The notes under the pieces were generated by a model. That model ran no database searches. It was not told where the DNA came from and was given only the letters and a program-made list of their open reading frames with translations. DNA of 36,451 nucleotides from Bacteroidota bacterium (GTDB lineage Bacteria > Bacteroidota > Bacteroidia > Sphingobacteriales > Sphingobacteriaceae), in the NCBI GenBank assembly GCA_013285685.1, contig JABDHD010000035.1, forward strand, positions 1 to 36,451, read 5' to 3'. Position numbers and translations under genes: made by a program. Below, piece by piece: positions 7,345 to 15,141 of this stretch (the stretch's first letter is position 1; every line of letters begins with the position of its first letter).

Positions 7345-8455
7345 GTATTCGGGTTTTGATTATGGGTGAAATGATTTCGCCATTGTGGGTTATGCAGGCG
7401 TTTTTTAGGATATCATCGGAAAGGTCTATTTCAAGCTGGCCGTCTTTATTGACAAGCATTTTCAGGAAGCTCAGCAGGTTTCGGCCGTAGGCTTTACTCG
7501 CATCGGAAGGCATGGAAGCGGCGAGGTTTGAATCGCCGATAATGGTGACGTTGTTCCATACGACGGTTTGCCTATCCCGGGTTAGCCCGGTATTTCCGCC
7601 GGTTGCAGCCGCCAGGTCTATGATGACCGATCCGGCCCGCATCGTAGCGATCATTTCCTGCGTGACCAATACCGGCGCTTTTTTGCCAAATACCTGGGCC
7701 GTGGTGATCACCACATCTGCTTTTTTTATGCTGTCTGCTATTTTTTGTTTTTGTTTTTGCTGGAAGTCTGCGGTTTGATCTACCGCATAGCCGCCGGCTT
7801 TGGCATCGTCTGCGGCGCCCTCAACTTCAACGAATTTTGCGCCCAGGCTTAGTACTTCTTCTTTGGCTGCGGCGCGCGTGTCGAACACTTCCACCACGGC
7901 CCCTAATCGGCGCGAGGTAGCAACCGCCTGCAAACCGGCAACCCCGGCCCCGAGTATCAACACTTTTGCGGGGGGAACGCTCCCTGCCGCGGTCATCATC
8001 ATCGGGAAATAGCGGGAATAGGTGCCAGCAGCCAGCAGCGCCGCTTTATACCCGGCAATATTCGACTGTGAACTCAACACATCCATGCTTTGCGCCCGGG
8101 TGGTACGCGGCAGCATGTCCAAACTAAAAACGGTATTTTCGCGCTGCGCCCAGTCTTCAACAAGCTCGTGATTGTACATGGGCTGATAAACGCCTACGAG
8201 CAGCTTATTCCGCAAGGACAAGGGTATTTCGCTGTAATGTATGCCCAGCAGGATATCTGCTCCGTCCAGAATCTCATTTCTTGATTTTACTGTGGCGCCG
8301 GCCTGTGTATAATCTTCGTCCAAACAAAACGCTTTTAACCCGGCGTCTTTTTCAACCCAAACAGCTATACCGTTTTTTATTAGTGAGGCCGCTTCGGTCG
8401 CCAGCAATGATACCCTGGACTCAAAGGAAGGTTCATGTAGAATGCCAATAATCAT
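7307..8455 (-). CDS. pntA1: NAD(P) transhydrogenase subunit alpha, NAD-binding part
   Basis: 382 residues forming the soluble NAD(H)-binding domain I, related to alanine dehydrogenase. Visible are the dinucleotide fold VLILGAGVAGLQAVATSRRLGA with its acidic VFDTR end, the mobile-loop region VVITTAQVFGKKAPVLV and the VIIDLAAATGGNTGLT segment. It transfers hydride from NADH to the NADP site on PntB. First gene of the operon; a 17-bp palindrome lies 55 bp upstream of its start (8510-8526). Confidence 0.96.
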   Translation of the reverse strand: MIIGILHEPSFESRVSLLATEAASLIKNGIAVWVEKDAGLKAFCLDEDYTQAGATVKSRNEILDGADILLGIHYSEIPLSLRNKLLVGVYQPMYNHELVEDWAQRENTVFSLDMLPRTTRAQSMDVLSSQSNIAGYKAALLAAGTYSRYFPMMMTAAGSVPPAKVLILGAGVAGLQAVATSRRLGAVVEVFDTRAAAKEEVLSLGAKFVEVEGAADDAKAGGYAVDQTADFQQKQKQKIADSIKKADVVITTAQVFGKKAPVLVTQEMIATMRAGSVIIDLAAATGGNTGLTRDRQTVVWNNVTIIGDSNLAASMPSDASKAYGRNLLSFLKMLVNKDGQLEIDLSDDILKNACITHNGEIISPIIKTRIHGNAAQLHSQQS

Positions 8456-8509
8456 GGATAAAATTAAATAAAAGTGCCGTCAATTGAAACCACTGCGTAT
8501 TCAAACGAT

Positions 8510-8526
8510 ACTATTGTTACAATAGT
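8510..8526. promoter_or_regulatory. palindrome upstream of the pnt operon
   Basis: ACTATTGT-T-ACAATAGT is a near-perfect 17-bp palindrome, 55 bp before pntA1. Imperfect symmetry extends a further 7 bases each side. Its form and position suggest an operator, but no cognate regulator is recognised nearby. Confidence 0.45.
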
Positions 8527-8588
8527 TTGCTTTTATCGTTTAAACCTCGAACAGCTATTAGCAGGACGCACCCCGGGCGGGGCTATCG

Positions 8589-8825
8589 TTACGGAATAAC
8601 GTTGCCATATTTGTCGAGATTAGCATGGCATTTCGGGCAGGTTGTTCCGCCCCAAAGAAACTGCTGCTGATTTTGAGGCCAACGGACGATAGGTTGCTTA
8701 GCGCCGCATACCGGGCAGTATACGCGCTTCAAATTGATGCCCCATTTTGATTTGCTTTTGCCGGCTATCGCAAACACGACGACGGCCACCAGCACTATGA
8801 TGCCATAAGTAATAAAATCCGTCAT
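8589..8825 (-). CDS. membrane-anchored zinc-ribbon protein
   Basis: 78 residues. An N-terminal transmembrane helix (about 4-21, ITYGIIVLVAVVVFAIAG) is followed by a basic linker and two CxxC knuckles, CPVCG and CPKCH, about 25 residues apart: a four-Cys zinc ribbon facing the cytoplasm. The spacing is rubredoxin-like or ribbon-like, and no enzyme domain is present. It lies upstream of the pnt operon on the same strand with a 133-bp gap, so it is probably a separate unit. Function unknown. Confidence 0.75.
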   Translation of the reverse strand: MTDFITYGIIVLVAVVVFAIAGKSKSKWGINLKRVYCPVCGAKQPIVRWPQNQQQFLWGGTTCPKCHANLDKYGNVIP

Positions 8826-9308
8826 CCGTTTTCGTTGGTTATTTTGTTTTATTGGCTTTAAAGATATAAAATTCTTTGGTTCTGTTTCAGCAGGGTCGCC
8901 CGGAGATCAGGGCAAACGCATTAAAATTATTTTTAACAAAATTACCTGATATTTCAGTTCAACCAGCGCGCTTTACTTTTATAATCAATAGTTTTTACCA
9001 CAAAGTTCACTAAGTGCACAAAGATTTCGCAAAGTGGTCGACGTTCATAGTGTCCTTAGTGCGCTTAGTGGTTAAAAAACTATTCTTTAAACCACCCCGT
9101 TTCTGACATTCACCGCTGATGAGCTTAAAACTATTTTAATGCGTCTGCCCTGACGCGGAGATTTAAGTTTACAGGCAAAAATCAAAGGCGTTGGTCACCC
9201 CATTGAAATAAATTCGGCCGGCAAACCAGAGCGGTGTTCAATATTCATGTTTTTTCTGCCAGAACTCCTAACTTGCAGTATTTTTAACGACTTAAGTAAA
9301 GGCCATCA
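8826..9308. other. 483-bp gene-free interval containing MITE copy 2
   Basis: Lies between two divergent genes. About half is MITE copy 2 (8908-9152). The remaining 150 bp before the Crp/Fnr gene presumably hold its promoter, but no clear TANNTTTG box was identified. Confidence 0.7.
8908..9152. mobile_element. MITE-like element, copy 2 (245 bp)
   Basis: Termini CAGGGCAAACGCATTAAAA and, read inwards from the right, CAGGGCAGACGCATTAAAA. Flanks GCCCGGAGAT (8898-8907) and ACGCGGAGAT (9153-9162) agree at 8 of 10 positions, an aged 10-bp duplication. The interior hairpin uses CACAAAGTT/CACTAAGTG units. Compared with copy 3 it carries 21 additional bases near the left end and is otherwise closely similar. 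Confidence 0.85.
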
Positions 9309-9881
9309 ATGGAAGCTAAAGAAATCTTAAAAGCGCACGTAGCCAAATTAGCCTTGTTGACTAATGAGCAGTTTGATTATTTTTTTTCGCATTTTAAAAA
9401 AGAGAGTTTTAAGAAAGGACAGGCTGTTATTACCGAAGGCGATCCGGTGGATTGCGAGTACTTCGTGATTTCCGGCTGTTTAAAATCTTTCTATATCAAC
9501 GACGACCTGAAAATGTTTATCCTGCAGTTTGCGATGCCAACCTGGTGGGCTTCCGATTACAATGCATTGTATAGTCATACCAGGGCTTCCATCAACGTGG
9601 ATTGCATTGCCGATGCGGAAGTGCTTTGTCTTACCAATGGCGACAGGGAAAAGCTTTGCAGCGAACTTCACAATGTCGAACATTTTTTTCGGTGGAGGAC
9701 CAATAAGGGATATGTTGCGGCTCAAAAAAGGCTGCTGTCCTTTATGAATAACGATGCGAAACACCGGTACGAAGAACTTTTGAAACTCTACCCTGAACTT
9801 TATAATATGGTTCCTAAAAGCCTGATTGCTGCATACTTAGGTGTTTCCAGAGAAACGCTTAGCCGCCTGTACCATCCCTGA
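9309..9881 (+). CDS. Crp/Fnr family transcriptional regulator
   Basis: 190 residues: a cyclic-nucleotide-binding-like beta roll (about 20-115, with FKKGQAVITEGDPVDCEYFVISGCLKSF), a dimerisation helix and a C-terminal helix-turn-helix. The recognition helix SRETLSRL has R181, E182 and R186 in the same pattern as R180, E181 and R185 of E. coli CRP, which read TGTGA. The classical cAMP-binding cassette is not evident, as is common in Bacteroidota members. Two TGTGA-type sites start within 20 bp of its stop codon, ahead of the YceI operon, and the same pair lies before osmC. The ligand is unknown; control of those promoters is inferred. Confidence 0.88.
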   Translation: MEAKEILKAHVAKLALLTNEQFDYFFSHFKKESFKKGQAVITEGDPVDCEYFVISGCLKSFYINDDLKMFILQFAMPTWWASDYNALYSHTRASINVDCIADAEVLCLTNGDREKLCSELHNVEHFFRWRTNKGYVAAQKRLLSFMNNDAKHRYEELLKLYPELYNMVPKSLIAAYLGVSRETLSRLYHP

Positions 9882-9883
9882 AA

Positions 9884-9966
9884 ATTGATCTGCATCACAT
9901 AAATCATTCCTGCCTTCGAATGTGACGTAGGTCACATGTCCTCCCTAAAAATCCTTCCTTACTTTG
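9884..9966 (+). promoter_or_regulatory. dual CRP-type operator and promoter of the YceI operon
   Basis: Site 1 at 9884-9899 reads, on the minus strand, TGTGATGCAGATCAAT. Site 2 at 9921-9936 is TGTGACGTAGGTCACA, a perfect TGTGA-N6-TCACA. The centres are 37 bp apart. TACTTTG (9960-9966) starts 31.5 bp after the second centre. If transcription starts near 9970, site 2 is centred near -41.5, the class II activator position. The same layout is found at 20155-20237. Confidence 0.75.
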
Positions 9967-9991
9967 TGTTGTGATTAAAAACATAAAGAAA

Positions 9992-10513
9992 ATGGGAACA
10001 CAAAAATTTGACATTATAAGCGCTCAAAGCAAGATCGACTGGATAGGCAAAAAGGTGACGGGAGCGCACAATGGCTCCATCGCAATTAAGGATGGTTCTT
10101 TCACGTTGACTGACGGTAAGCTTACCGGTGGTAAATTCATCATCGATACTACAACCATCAAAATACTGGATATAACCGACCCTGCAACTAATGCGCAGTT
10201 TGCCGGTCACCTCGCTTCTGATGATTTCTTCTCTACTGAAAAATACCCGGAAGCGACTTTGGAAATTACCTCGGTTTCCGGCAACCATGTTGCAGGCGAT
10301 CTGACCATTAAAGGGATTACCCATCCTATCGGTTTTGATGTGGCGGTGAATATCAATGGCGGTATATTAATCGCAACCGGCAAGCTGGTAATTGACCGCA
10401 CCAAATATGGAATGAAATTCCGCTCGGGTAATTTTTTTAAGGATTTGGGCGACACATTGATCTACAATGATTTTGAACTGAATATAAGTGTAACCGCTAA
10501 AGCCGCAAATTAA
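9992..10513 (+). CDS. YceI-family lipocalin-like protein
   Basis: 173 residues from the ATG at 9992. An upstream GTG at 9971 in the same frame would begin at the predicted transcription start, so it was not used. The YceI barrel shows as FDIISAQSKIDWIGKKVTGAHNGSIAI, the GGKFIIDTTTIKILD strand pair, HLASDDFFSTEKYPEATLEI and ATGKLVIDRTKYGMKFRSG. YceI proteins bind isoprenoid-type lipids. E. coli YceI is periplasmic, but this one has no signal peptide and should be cytoplasmic. First gene of a six-gene operon behind the dual CRP-type operator. Confidence 0.9.
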   Translation: MGTQKFDIISAQSKIDWIGKKVTGAHNGSIAIKDGSFTLTDGKLTGGKFIIDTTTIKILDITDPATNAQFAGHLASDDFFSTEKYPEATLEITSVSGNHVAGDLTIKGITHPIGFDVAVNINGGILIATGKLVIDRTKYGMKFRSGNFFKDLGDTLIYNDFELNISVTAKAAN

Positions 10514-10536
10514 GCTATAGCATAAAAATTAAGACC

Positions 10537-10758
10537 ATGCCATACGTTAAGATAGAAGTAACCCGCGAAGGCGTTACCAGGGAACAAAAGCAAGCGCTGA
10601 TAAAAGGGGTAACCGATTTGCTTACTGATGTGTTAAATAAAGACCCGCAACTGACCTATGTAGTGATACAGGAATATGACCTGGACGACTGGGGCCATAA
10701 TGGAGAACAGGTATCTGTGCTGAGAGAAAAAGGTATAACCGCTGAAAGAAAAAAATAA
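10537..10758 (+). CDS. 4-oxalocrotonate tautomerase family protein
   Basis: 73 residues beginning MPYVKIEVTREGVTREQK. After Met removal the N-terminal proline would be the catalytic base of this superfamily, and a small beta-alpha-beta unit of this length is typical. Members act as hexamers or dimers on keto-enol substrates and related electrophiles. It sits 23 bp after the YceI gene and one base before the next SDR-like gene, so it belongs to the same transcript. The substrate cannot be told from sequence. Confidence 0.88.
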   Translation: MPYVKIEVTREGVTREQKQALIKGVTDLLTDVLNKDPQLTYVVIQEYDLDDWGHNGEQVSVLREKGITAERKK

Positions 10759-10759
10759 A

Positions 10760-11494
10760 ATGAAACAACAAACAATAATCGTTACCGGTGCTTCATCCGG
10801 CATCGGAAAAGAAATAGCCCGTCATTTTTTAGAAAACGGCGACAACGTGGTGATCAATTCGTCAACGGCTGAAAAATTAGAGCAGGCATACCAGGAACTG
10901 GGCGGCGGCGCAAACCTGGCTGCGGTAGCGGGCAATGTGAGCGATAAAAAAACAGGCGAGAAACTTTTAGCAGCAGCCATTGAAAAATTTGGCTCGGCAG
11001 ACGTCCTGGTGAACAACGCCGGCATATTTGAAACCAGGCCATTCCTCAAAGTGGACGAAGCTTATCTTGACCGCTTTTTAAATACCAACCTGAAAGGCAC
11101 GTACTTTACCACCCAGGCCATCATTCCTCAAATGTTGAAGCAGCAGGGGGGCGTAGTGATCAATATCGGCACGCCCCTTGTAAATCACGGCCTTAGCGGA
11201 GTGCCTATTACGGCACAAATGGCATCAAAAGGTGCAATACATGCGCTTACGATACAGCTGGCAGCAGAGTTTGGTAAAGACAACATCAGGGTGAATACGA
11301 TTGCGCCCGGCACGATCCGAACCCCGATGCATGGTGATAACGCCGATCAAACCGCGGGTTTACATCTGCTGAACCGTGTTGGCGAAGTAGAAGACATCGC
11401 ACAAATGGTTTATACGGTTGCAAAGAGTAACTTTATTAATGGCGCCATTATTAATGTTGACGGCGGCCTGGGGGCCGGGCGCAACCTGAATTAA
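10760..11494 (+). CDS. SDR-like protein with substituted catalytic Ser and Tyr
   Basis: 244 residues with a canonical SDR scaffold: TGASSGIG (9-16), NNAG (85-88), Asn110, Lys157 and the APGTIRTPM segment, ending with DGGLGAG. The catalytic Ser position is Thr138 (INIGT) and the catalytic Tyr position, four before Lys157, is Gln153 (AQMASK). A normal YxxxK is therefore absent, although cofactor-binding motifs are intact. It may be a binding protein, a regulator of a partner SDR, or use different chemistry. One base separates it from the tautomerase gene and one from the next gene. Confidence 0.88.
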   Translation: MKQQTIIVTGASSGIGKEIARHFLENGDNVVINSSTAEKLEQAYQELGGGANLAAVAGNVSDKKTGEKLLAAAIEKFGSADVLVNNAGIFETRPFLKVDEAYLDRFLNTNLKGTYFTTQAIIPQMLKQQGGVVINIGTPLVNHGLSGVPITAQMASKGAIHALTIQLAAEFGKDNIRVNTIAPGTIRTPMHGDNADQTAGLHLLNRVGEVEDIAQMVYTVAKSNFINGAIINVDGGLGAGRNLN

Positions 11495-11495
11495 T

Positions 11496-11948
11496 ATGAA
11501 AACGCTTTTATTGACCGCTTTTTTGTCCTGCACATCGCTGGTATTAAAAGCACAAAATTCAAACAAAATGGAAACTAATCAGCAAGATTCATTGGCAATC
11601 GCACAGACATTGGAAGATTACTATTTCAAAGGTATCTATGAGGGCAATGTTGATACCCTGGGAAACATTTTTAATCCCGGCACCTTACTGTTCGGGGATA
11701 TTAAGGGTCAGCCTTATGCCAAAACGCTCGATCAATACCTTGATGGTGTAAAAAACCGGCAAAGCCCGAAAGATTCAGGCAAACCTTTTAAGGGGACGAT
11801 CATTTCAATTGATGTGGTCAACTCCATCGCGGTTGCTAAAGTACATGTTAAAATGTACGAGTTCAATTATGATGAGTTCCTGTCATTTCACAAGATCGAC
11901 AATCGCTGGTTGATCGTAAATAAAATGATTACCGATGTTTCCGAATAA
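11496..11948 (+). CDS. secreted NTF2-like (lumazine-binding-like) protein
   Basis: 150 residues. A signal peptide of about 20 residues (MKTLLLTAFLSCTSLVLKAQ) is followed by an SnoaL/NTF2-type cone: QTLEDYYFKGIYEGNVDTLGNIFNPGTLLF, then a strand-rich half ending FLSFHKIDNRWLIVNKMI. This resembles the putative lumazine-binding group of Bacteroidota NTF2-like proteins. The fold binds small hydrophobic molecules and has few conserved catalytic residues. It is the only apparently exported member of this operon. Function unknown. Confidence 0.8.
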   Translation: MKTLLLTAFLSCTSLVLKAQNSNKMETNQQDSLAIAQTLEDYYFKGIYEGNVDTLGNIFNPGTLLFGDIKGQPYAKTLDQYLDGVKNRQSPKDSGKPFKGTIISIDVVNSIAVAKVHVKMYEFNYDEFLSFHKIDNRWLIVNKMITDVSE

Positions 11949-11959
11949 ATTTTAGCACG

Positions 11960-13045
11960 ATGTGGTACCAAACAAAAGTATCCGAAATATTGGGCATTGA
12001 ATATCCCATCCTTCAAGGGCCGTTCGGTGGCAACTTGTCGTCTGTTGAGTTGGTTTCAACAGTGTCCAATGCCGGTGGCCTCGGGGGTTGCGGGGCCTAT
12101 ACCTTAAGCCCGGAGGAGATCATCGCAATAGATCAGCAGATCAAAGCATCGACTAATAAGCCTTACAATATTAATCTCTGGGTATTGGATACAGATACGG
12201 TTGACGGTACAGTTTCGGACGAACAGTTTAAACAGGCTCAAACTTTATTCAAGCCTTATTTTGATGAGTTGGGGATAGCCTTGCCAGAGAAACCGGCCCC
12301 GTTCAAATCCCGTTTTGAAAATCAGGTTGAGGTGATCCTGCACCAGAAGCCACCTGTATTCAGCTTTATGTTTGGCGCCCCATCTGCTGATATCCTTGAA
12401 CAATGCCACAGGCTTGGCATTGTTACTGCGGGCGCGGCAACCACGCTTGATGAAGCCATTGTGCTGGAATCGGCCGGAGTTGATCTTATTATTGCTTCAG
12501 GCTTTGAGGCGGGTGGACATCGTCCATCATTCCTGGCGCCGGCGGAATCATCCACCATCGGAACTTTTGTATTGCTACAACTGATTAAAGAAAAGGTAAA
12601 GACGCCGGTTATCGCCGCCGGCGGTATCGCCAACGGCAAAGGTGTTGCAGCGGCGCTGGCGCTTGGCGCGGATGCCGTACAGATCGGTACCGCTTTCCTG
12701 GCCTGCGATGAATCAAATGCTACGACTATCCACAAGCAAATGCTGTCTTCGGATGCGGCTAAATACACTACTTTATCACGGGCTTTCACCGGGCGGCTTG
12801 GCAGGGGAATAACCAGCCGCATTGCGATGGACCTGCTCCATAAAGAAAAAGATTTCCTGCCCTTCCCGCTGCAAACACAGTTCATGTCGCATTTAAGGAA
12901 AGCAGCTATAGAACAGGAGAAATGGGATATGATCTTATTCTGGGGCGGGCAGATCGCACCGGTACTGAAACATACAAAAGCCGCTGAACTGATGAAGTCT
13001 ATAATTAAAGAAACAACGGCATACTTTGACCATCTAAAAGCTTAA
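11960..13045 (+). CDS. nitronate monooxygenase (NPD family)
   Basis: 361 residues, TIM barrel. The FMN-binding and substrate motifs of class I enzymes are present: GIEYPILQGPFGG (11-23), SNAGGLGGCGAY, FMFGAPS, the phosphate-binding ASGFEAGGHR and PVIAAGGIANGKG with ALGADAVQIGTAFL. These flavoenzymes oxidise propionate-3-nitronate or alkyl nitronates; some relatives are NADH:quinone reductases or enoyl reductases. It is fifth in the operon, 11 bp after the NTF2-like gene. The substrate is inferred from family only. Confidence 0.9.
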   Translation: MWYQTKVSEILGIEYPILQGPFGGNLSSVELVSTVSNAGGLGGCGAYTLSPEEIIAIDQQIKASTNKPYNINLWVLDTDTVDGTVSDEQFKQAQTLFKPYFDELGIALPEKPAPFKSRFENQVEVILHQKPPVFSFMFGAPSADILEQCHRLGIVTAGAATTLDEAIVLESAGVDLIIASGFEAGGHRPSFLAPAESSTIGTFVLLQLIKEKVKTPVIAAGGIANGKGVAAALALGADAVQIGTAFLACDESNATTIHKQMLSSDAAKYTTLSRAFTGRLGRGITSRIAMDLLHKEKDFLPFPLQTQFMSHLRKAAIEQEKWDMILFWGGQIAPVLKHTKAAELMKSIIKETTAYFDHLKA

Positions 13046-13070
13046 GAAAAAACATTAAAAGCATAATGTC

Positions 13071-13910
13071 ATGAACACTTCAAAAGTATGGTATGTAACG
13101 GGGGCCTCCCAGGGCCTCGGACTTACCCTCGTAAAAAAGCTGCTTGACCATGGCTACCGCGTTGCTGCAACTTCCCGCGATGCACATGCACTTAGCCTGG
13201 CGGTTGGATTGATAGACCGGGATCGTTTTCTCCCGCTGGCTGTCGACTTAAATAACCCGGATTGTATTGACGAATCCATACAGCAAACGCTGGCGGCATT
13301 CGGACGGATCGATGTGCTTGTTAACAATGCGGGGTACGGAATGACCGGGACAGTAGAAGAAATAGCTGAACAGGATATCAGGAATATTTTTAATGTTAAT
13401 GTGCTGGCAACTATAGCTATGGTAAAAAGTGTGTTGCCGGTAATGCGCAGTCAGAAATCGGGGTATATTATAAATATGGGCTCGGTGGCGGGTTTTGTGG
13501 GCGCTCCGGGCTGGTCGGTTTATTCGGCTACCAAAGCCGCCGCGGCTGCTTTTTCAGAAGTGATCGCGCTGGATGTCAAAGAATTTGGAATCAAAGTTAC
13601 CGTGGTAGAGCCATCAGGGTTCAGGACTGGCTTTCTGACCACGAACTCCCTTGCATTGGTCCCCACCAAAATTGAGGGCTACGAAGCGGTAAAAAATACA
13701 AAGGACCGTTACCTGTCTGCTGACGGACAACAGCCCGGCAACCCGGACCGTGCAGCGGAAATTTTTATGGAATTGGCTGAAAATCCACAGCCACCCATGC
13801 ACCTGTTCCTGGGCAAGGATGCTTATCACAGGGCTTCGGAAAAACTGGCATCTATGACTGTGGAGTTGGAGCAGTGGAAATCAACCACTATCGGTGCAGA
13901 TTTTAAATAA
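13071..13910 (+). CDS. classical SDR oxidoreductase
   Basis: 279 residues: TGASQGLG (10-17), NNAG in DVLVNNAGYGMTG, NMGSVAG for the Ser region and YSATK as the catalytic pair, followed by VVEPSGFRTGF and a long C-terminal extension typical of the 270-280-residue SDR group. Unlike the SDR-like protein two genes upstream, its active site is complete. Last gene of the operon, 25 bp after the nitronate monooxygenase gene; the AraC gene converges on it. Confidence 0.9.
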   Translation: MNTSKVWYVTGASQGLGLTLVKKLLDHGYRVAATSRDAHALSLAVGLIDRDRFLPLAVDLNNPDCIDESIQQTLAAFGRIDVLVNNAGYGMTGTVEEIAEQDIRNIFNVNVLATIAMVKSVLPVMRSQKSGYIINMGSVAGFVGAPGWSVYSATKAAAAAFSEVIALDVKEFGIKVTVVEPSGFRTGFLTTNSLALVPTKIEGYEAVKNTKDRYLSADGQQPGNPDRAAEIFMELAENPQPPMHLFLGKDAYHRASEKLASMTVELEQWKSTTIGADFK

Positions 13911-13947
13911 GAACTCACGCTAAACAACATTAGACATGGTTCGACAT

Positions 13948-14850
13948 TTAATTCAGGTGCCTGTACTCGCTTGGCGATTTTCCTGTTTTTGATTTGAAGA
14001 TCTTTGTAAAGTGAGAAGGATGTTCAAACCCAAGACCGTAGGCGATCTCGCTGATCGAATTATTTGTCCCCCACAATAATGATTTAGCTTTATCTATTAG
14101 TTCCAGGTGTATATGTTCCTGTGTGGTTTTGCCCGTAAATTTGTTTAACAGGTCCGATAAATAGTTAGGCGACAGATTAAGCCTGGAAGCAAAATATTTA
14201 ACATTTGGCAGGCCTGTTTCAATCAGGGTGCTTTGCGAAAAGTAATCCTTTAGTATTTTTTCAAAAGCTTGCACTACATCCGAGTTTACTTTTGCCCTGG
14301 TATAAAATTGCCTGTCATAAAAACGGCTGCAGTAATTCAGCAAGAGTTCGATATTGCTGACGATGAGGCCTTGCGAGTGCTTATCGATATTTTGCGAATA
14401 CTCCCTTTCAATCTTTGCCACGCAATCTTTAATGATCAGTTTCTCCTCTTCCGAAATATGCAGGGCTTCGTTCACCTCATAATTAAAAAAGGAATACTGG
14501 TGTATCTTTCTGCCCAGATCGGTACCATGGATCAGATCGGGGTGTATGAACAGCGCCCAACCTTCGTCTACCGTAACATCCGGACCGGGCGCTAAGACTT
14601 GTCCGGGCGCGGTAAACATTAGCGAACCTTCATTAAAGTCGTAATGCCCCTTGCCATATTTTAACAGGCCCTCGAATTTTTTGCAGGAAATGGTATAAAA
14701 GCCAAAACGGTAAAAAGCATCCTCCCTGGGGCGCTTTGCATAAAAGTCCACGTGGTCTATCACGCTAACCAACGGATGCCTGGGCGGCGTGTATTTTACC
14801 AGCTTGTGCAGATCGCTGATTGATTGAAGATCGATGTATTTATCCGGCAT
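13948..14850 (-). CDS. AraC family transcriptional regulator
   Basis: 300 residues from the ATG at 14850 (MPDKYIDLQS). A longer frame to 14922 was rejected because its extra residues come from the terminal repeat of the element at 14880. The N-terminal ligand-binding region includes FYTISCKKFEGLLKYGKGHYDF and MFTAPGQVLAP. The C-terminal pair of helix-turn-helix motifs ends ISEIAYGLGFEHPSHFTKIFKSKTGKSPSEYR, classical for AraC. It lies between two SDR genes: convergent with the operon at 9992-13910, and tandem after the SDR at 15142. It may control either, by location only. Confidence 0.92.
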   Translation of the reverse strand: MPDKYIDLQSISDLHKLVKYTPPRHPLVSVIDHVDFYAKRPREDAFYRFGFYTISCKKFEGLLKYGKGHYDFNEGSLMFTAPGQVLAPGPDVTVDEGWALFIHPDLIHGTDLGRKIHQYSFFNYEVNEALHISEEEKLIIKDCVAKIEREYSQNIDKHSQGLIVSNIELLLNYCSRFYDRQFYTRAKVNSDVVQAFEKILKDYFSQSTLIETGLPNVKYFASRLNLSPNYLSDLLNKFTGKTTQEHIHLELIDKAKSLLWGTNNSISEIAYGLGFEHPSHFTKIFKSKTGKSPSEYRHLN

Positions 14851-14879
14851 ATTAATTATAAAGTTACCATAAAAATGTG

Positions 14880-15131
14880 GCTGCCCGGATTTGGGGGTGC
14901 GATTCAAATTGCTGCGGTTCAACTGTTGCCTGGCTTATCCACCTCGCGGAATGTGGCTAAAGCCCGCTTTGATGCTTTGTTTTATCCGTCGGTTAAAACC
15001 GACGGCAATGAAAGTAAAAAAGCCTATTCATTGCCGTCCCTTTTAAGGGACGGGCAGTAAACACAGCGCTAAATGGCTTCAGCCAAAATTCGGCGCTTAG
15101 CGAATTTGAATCGCACCCGGATTTGGGCAGC
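14880..15131. mobile_element. 252-bp inverted-repeat element (MITE-like)
   Basis: Ends GCTGCCC...GGGTGCGATTCAAATT (14880-14910) and its inverted copy (15103-15131) share 7 outer and 16 inner bases around a divergent spacer. The interior has its own hairpins, including CCGTCGGTTAAAACCGACGG (14986-15005) and GTCCCTTTTAAGGGAC (about 15039-15054). It has no coding capacity and no clear flanking duplication. It separates the AraC gene from the next SDR. Confidence 0.65.
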
Positions 15132-15141
15132 GATTGGTTTT

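Noticed and set aside
8510..8526. Full OxyR site before pnt
   Set aside because: Only the inner CTAT-N7-ATAG is present; the outer ATAG and CTAT half-elements are not at the required spacing.
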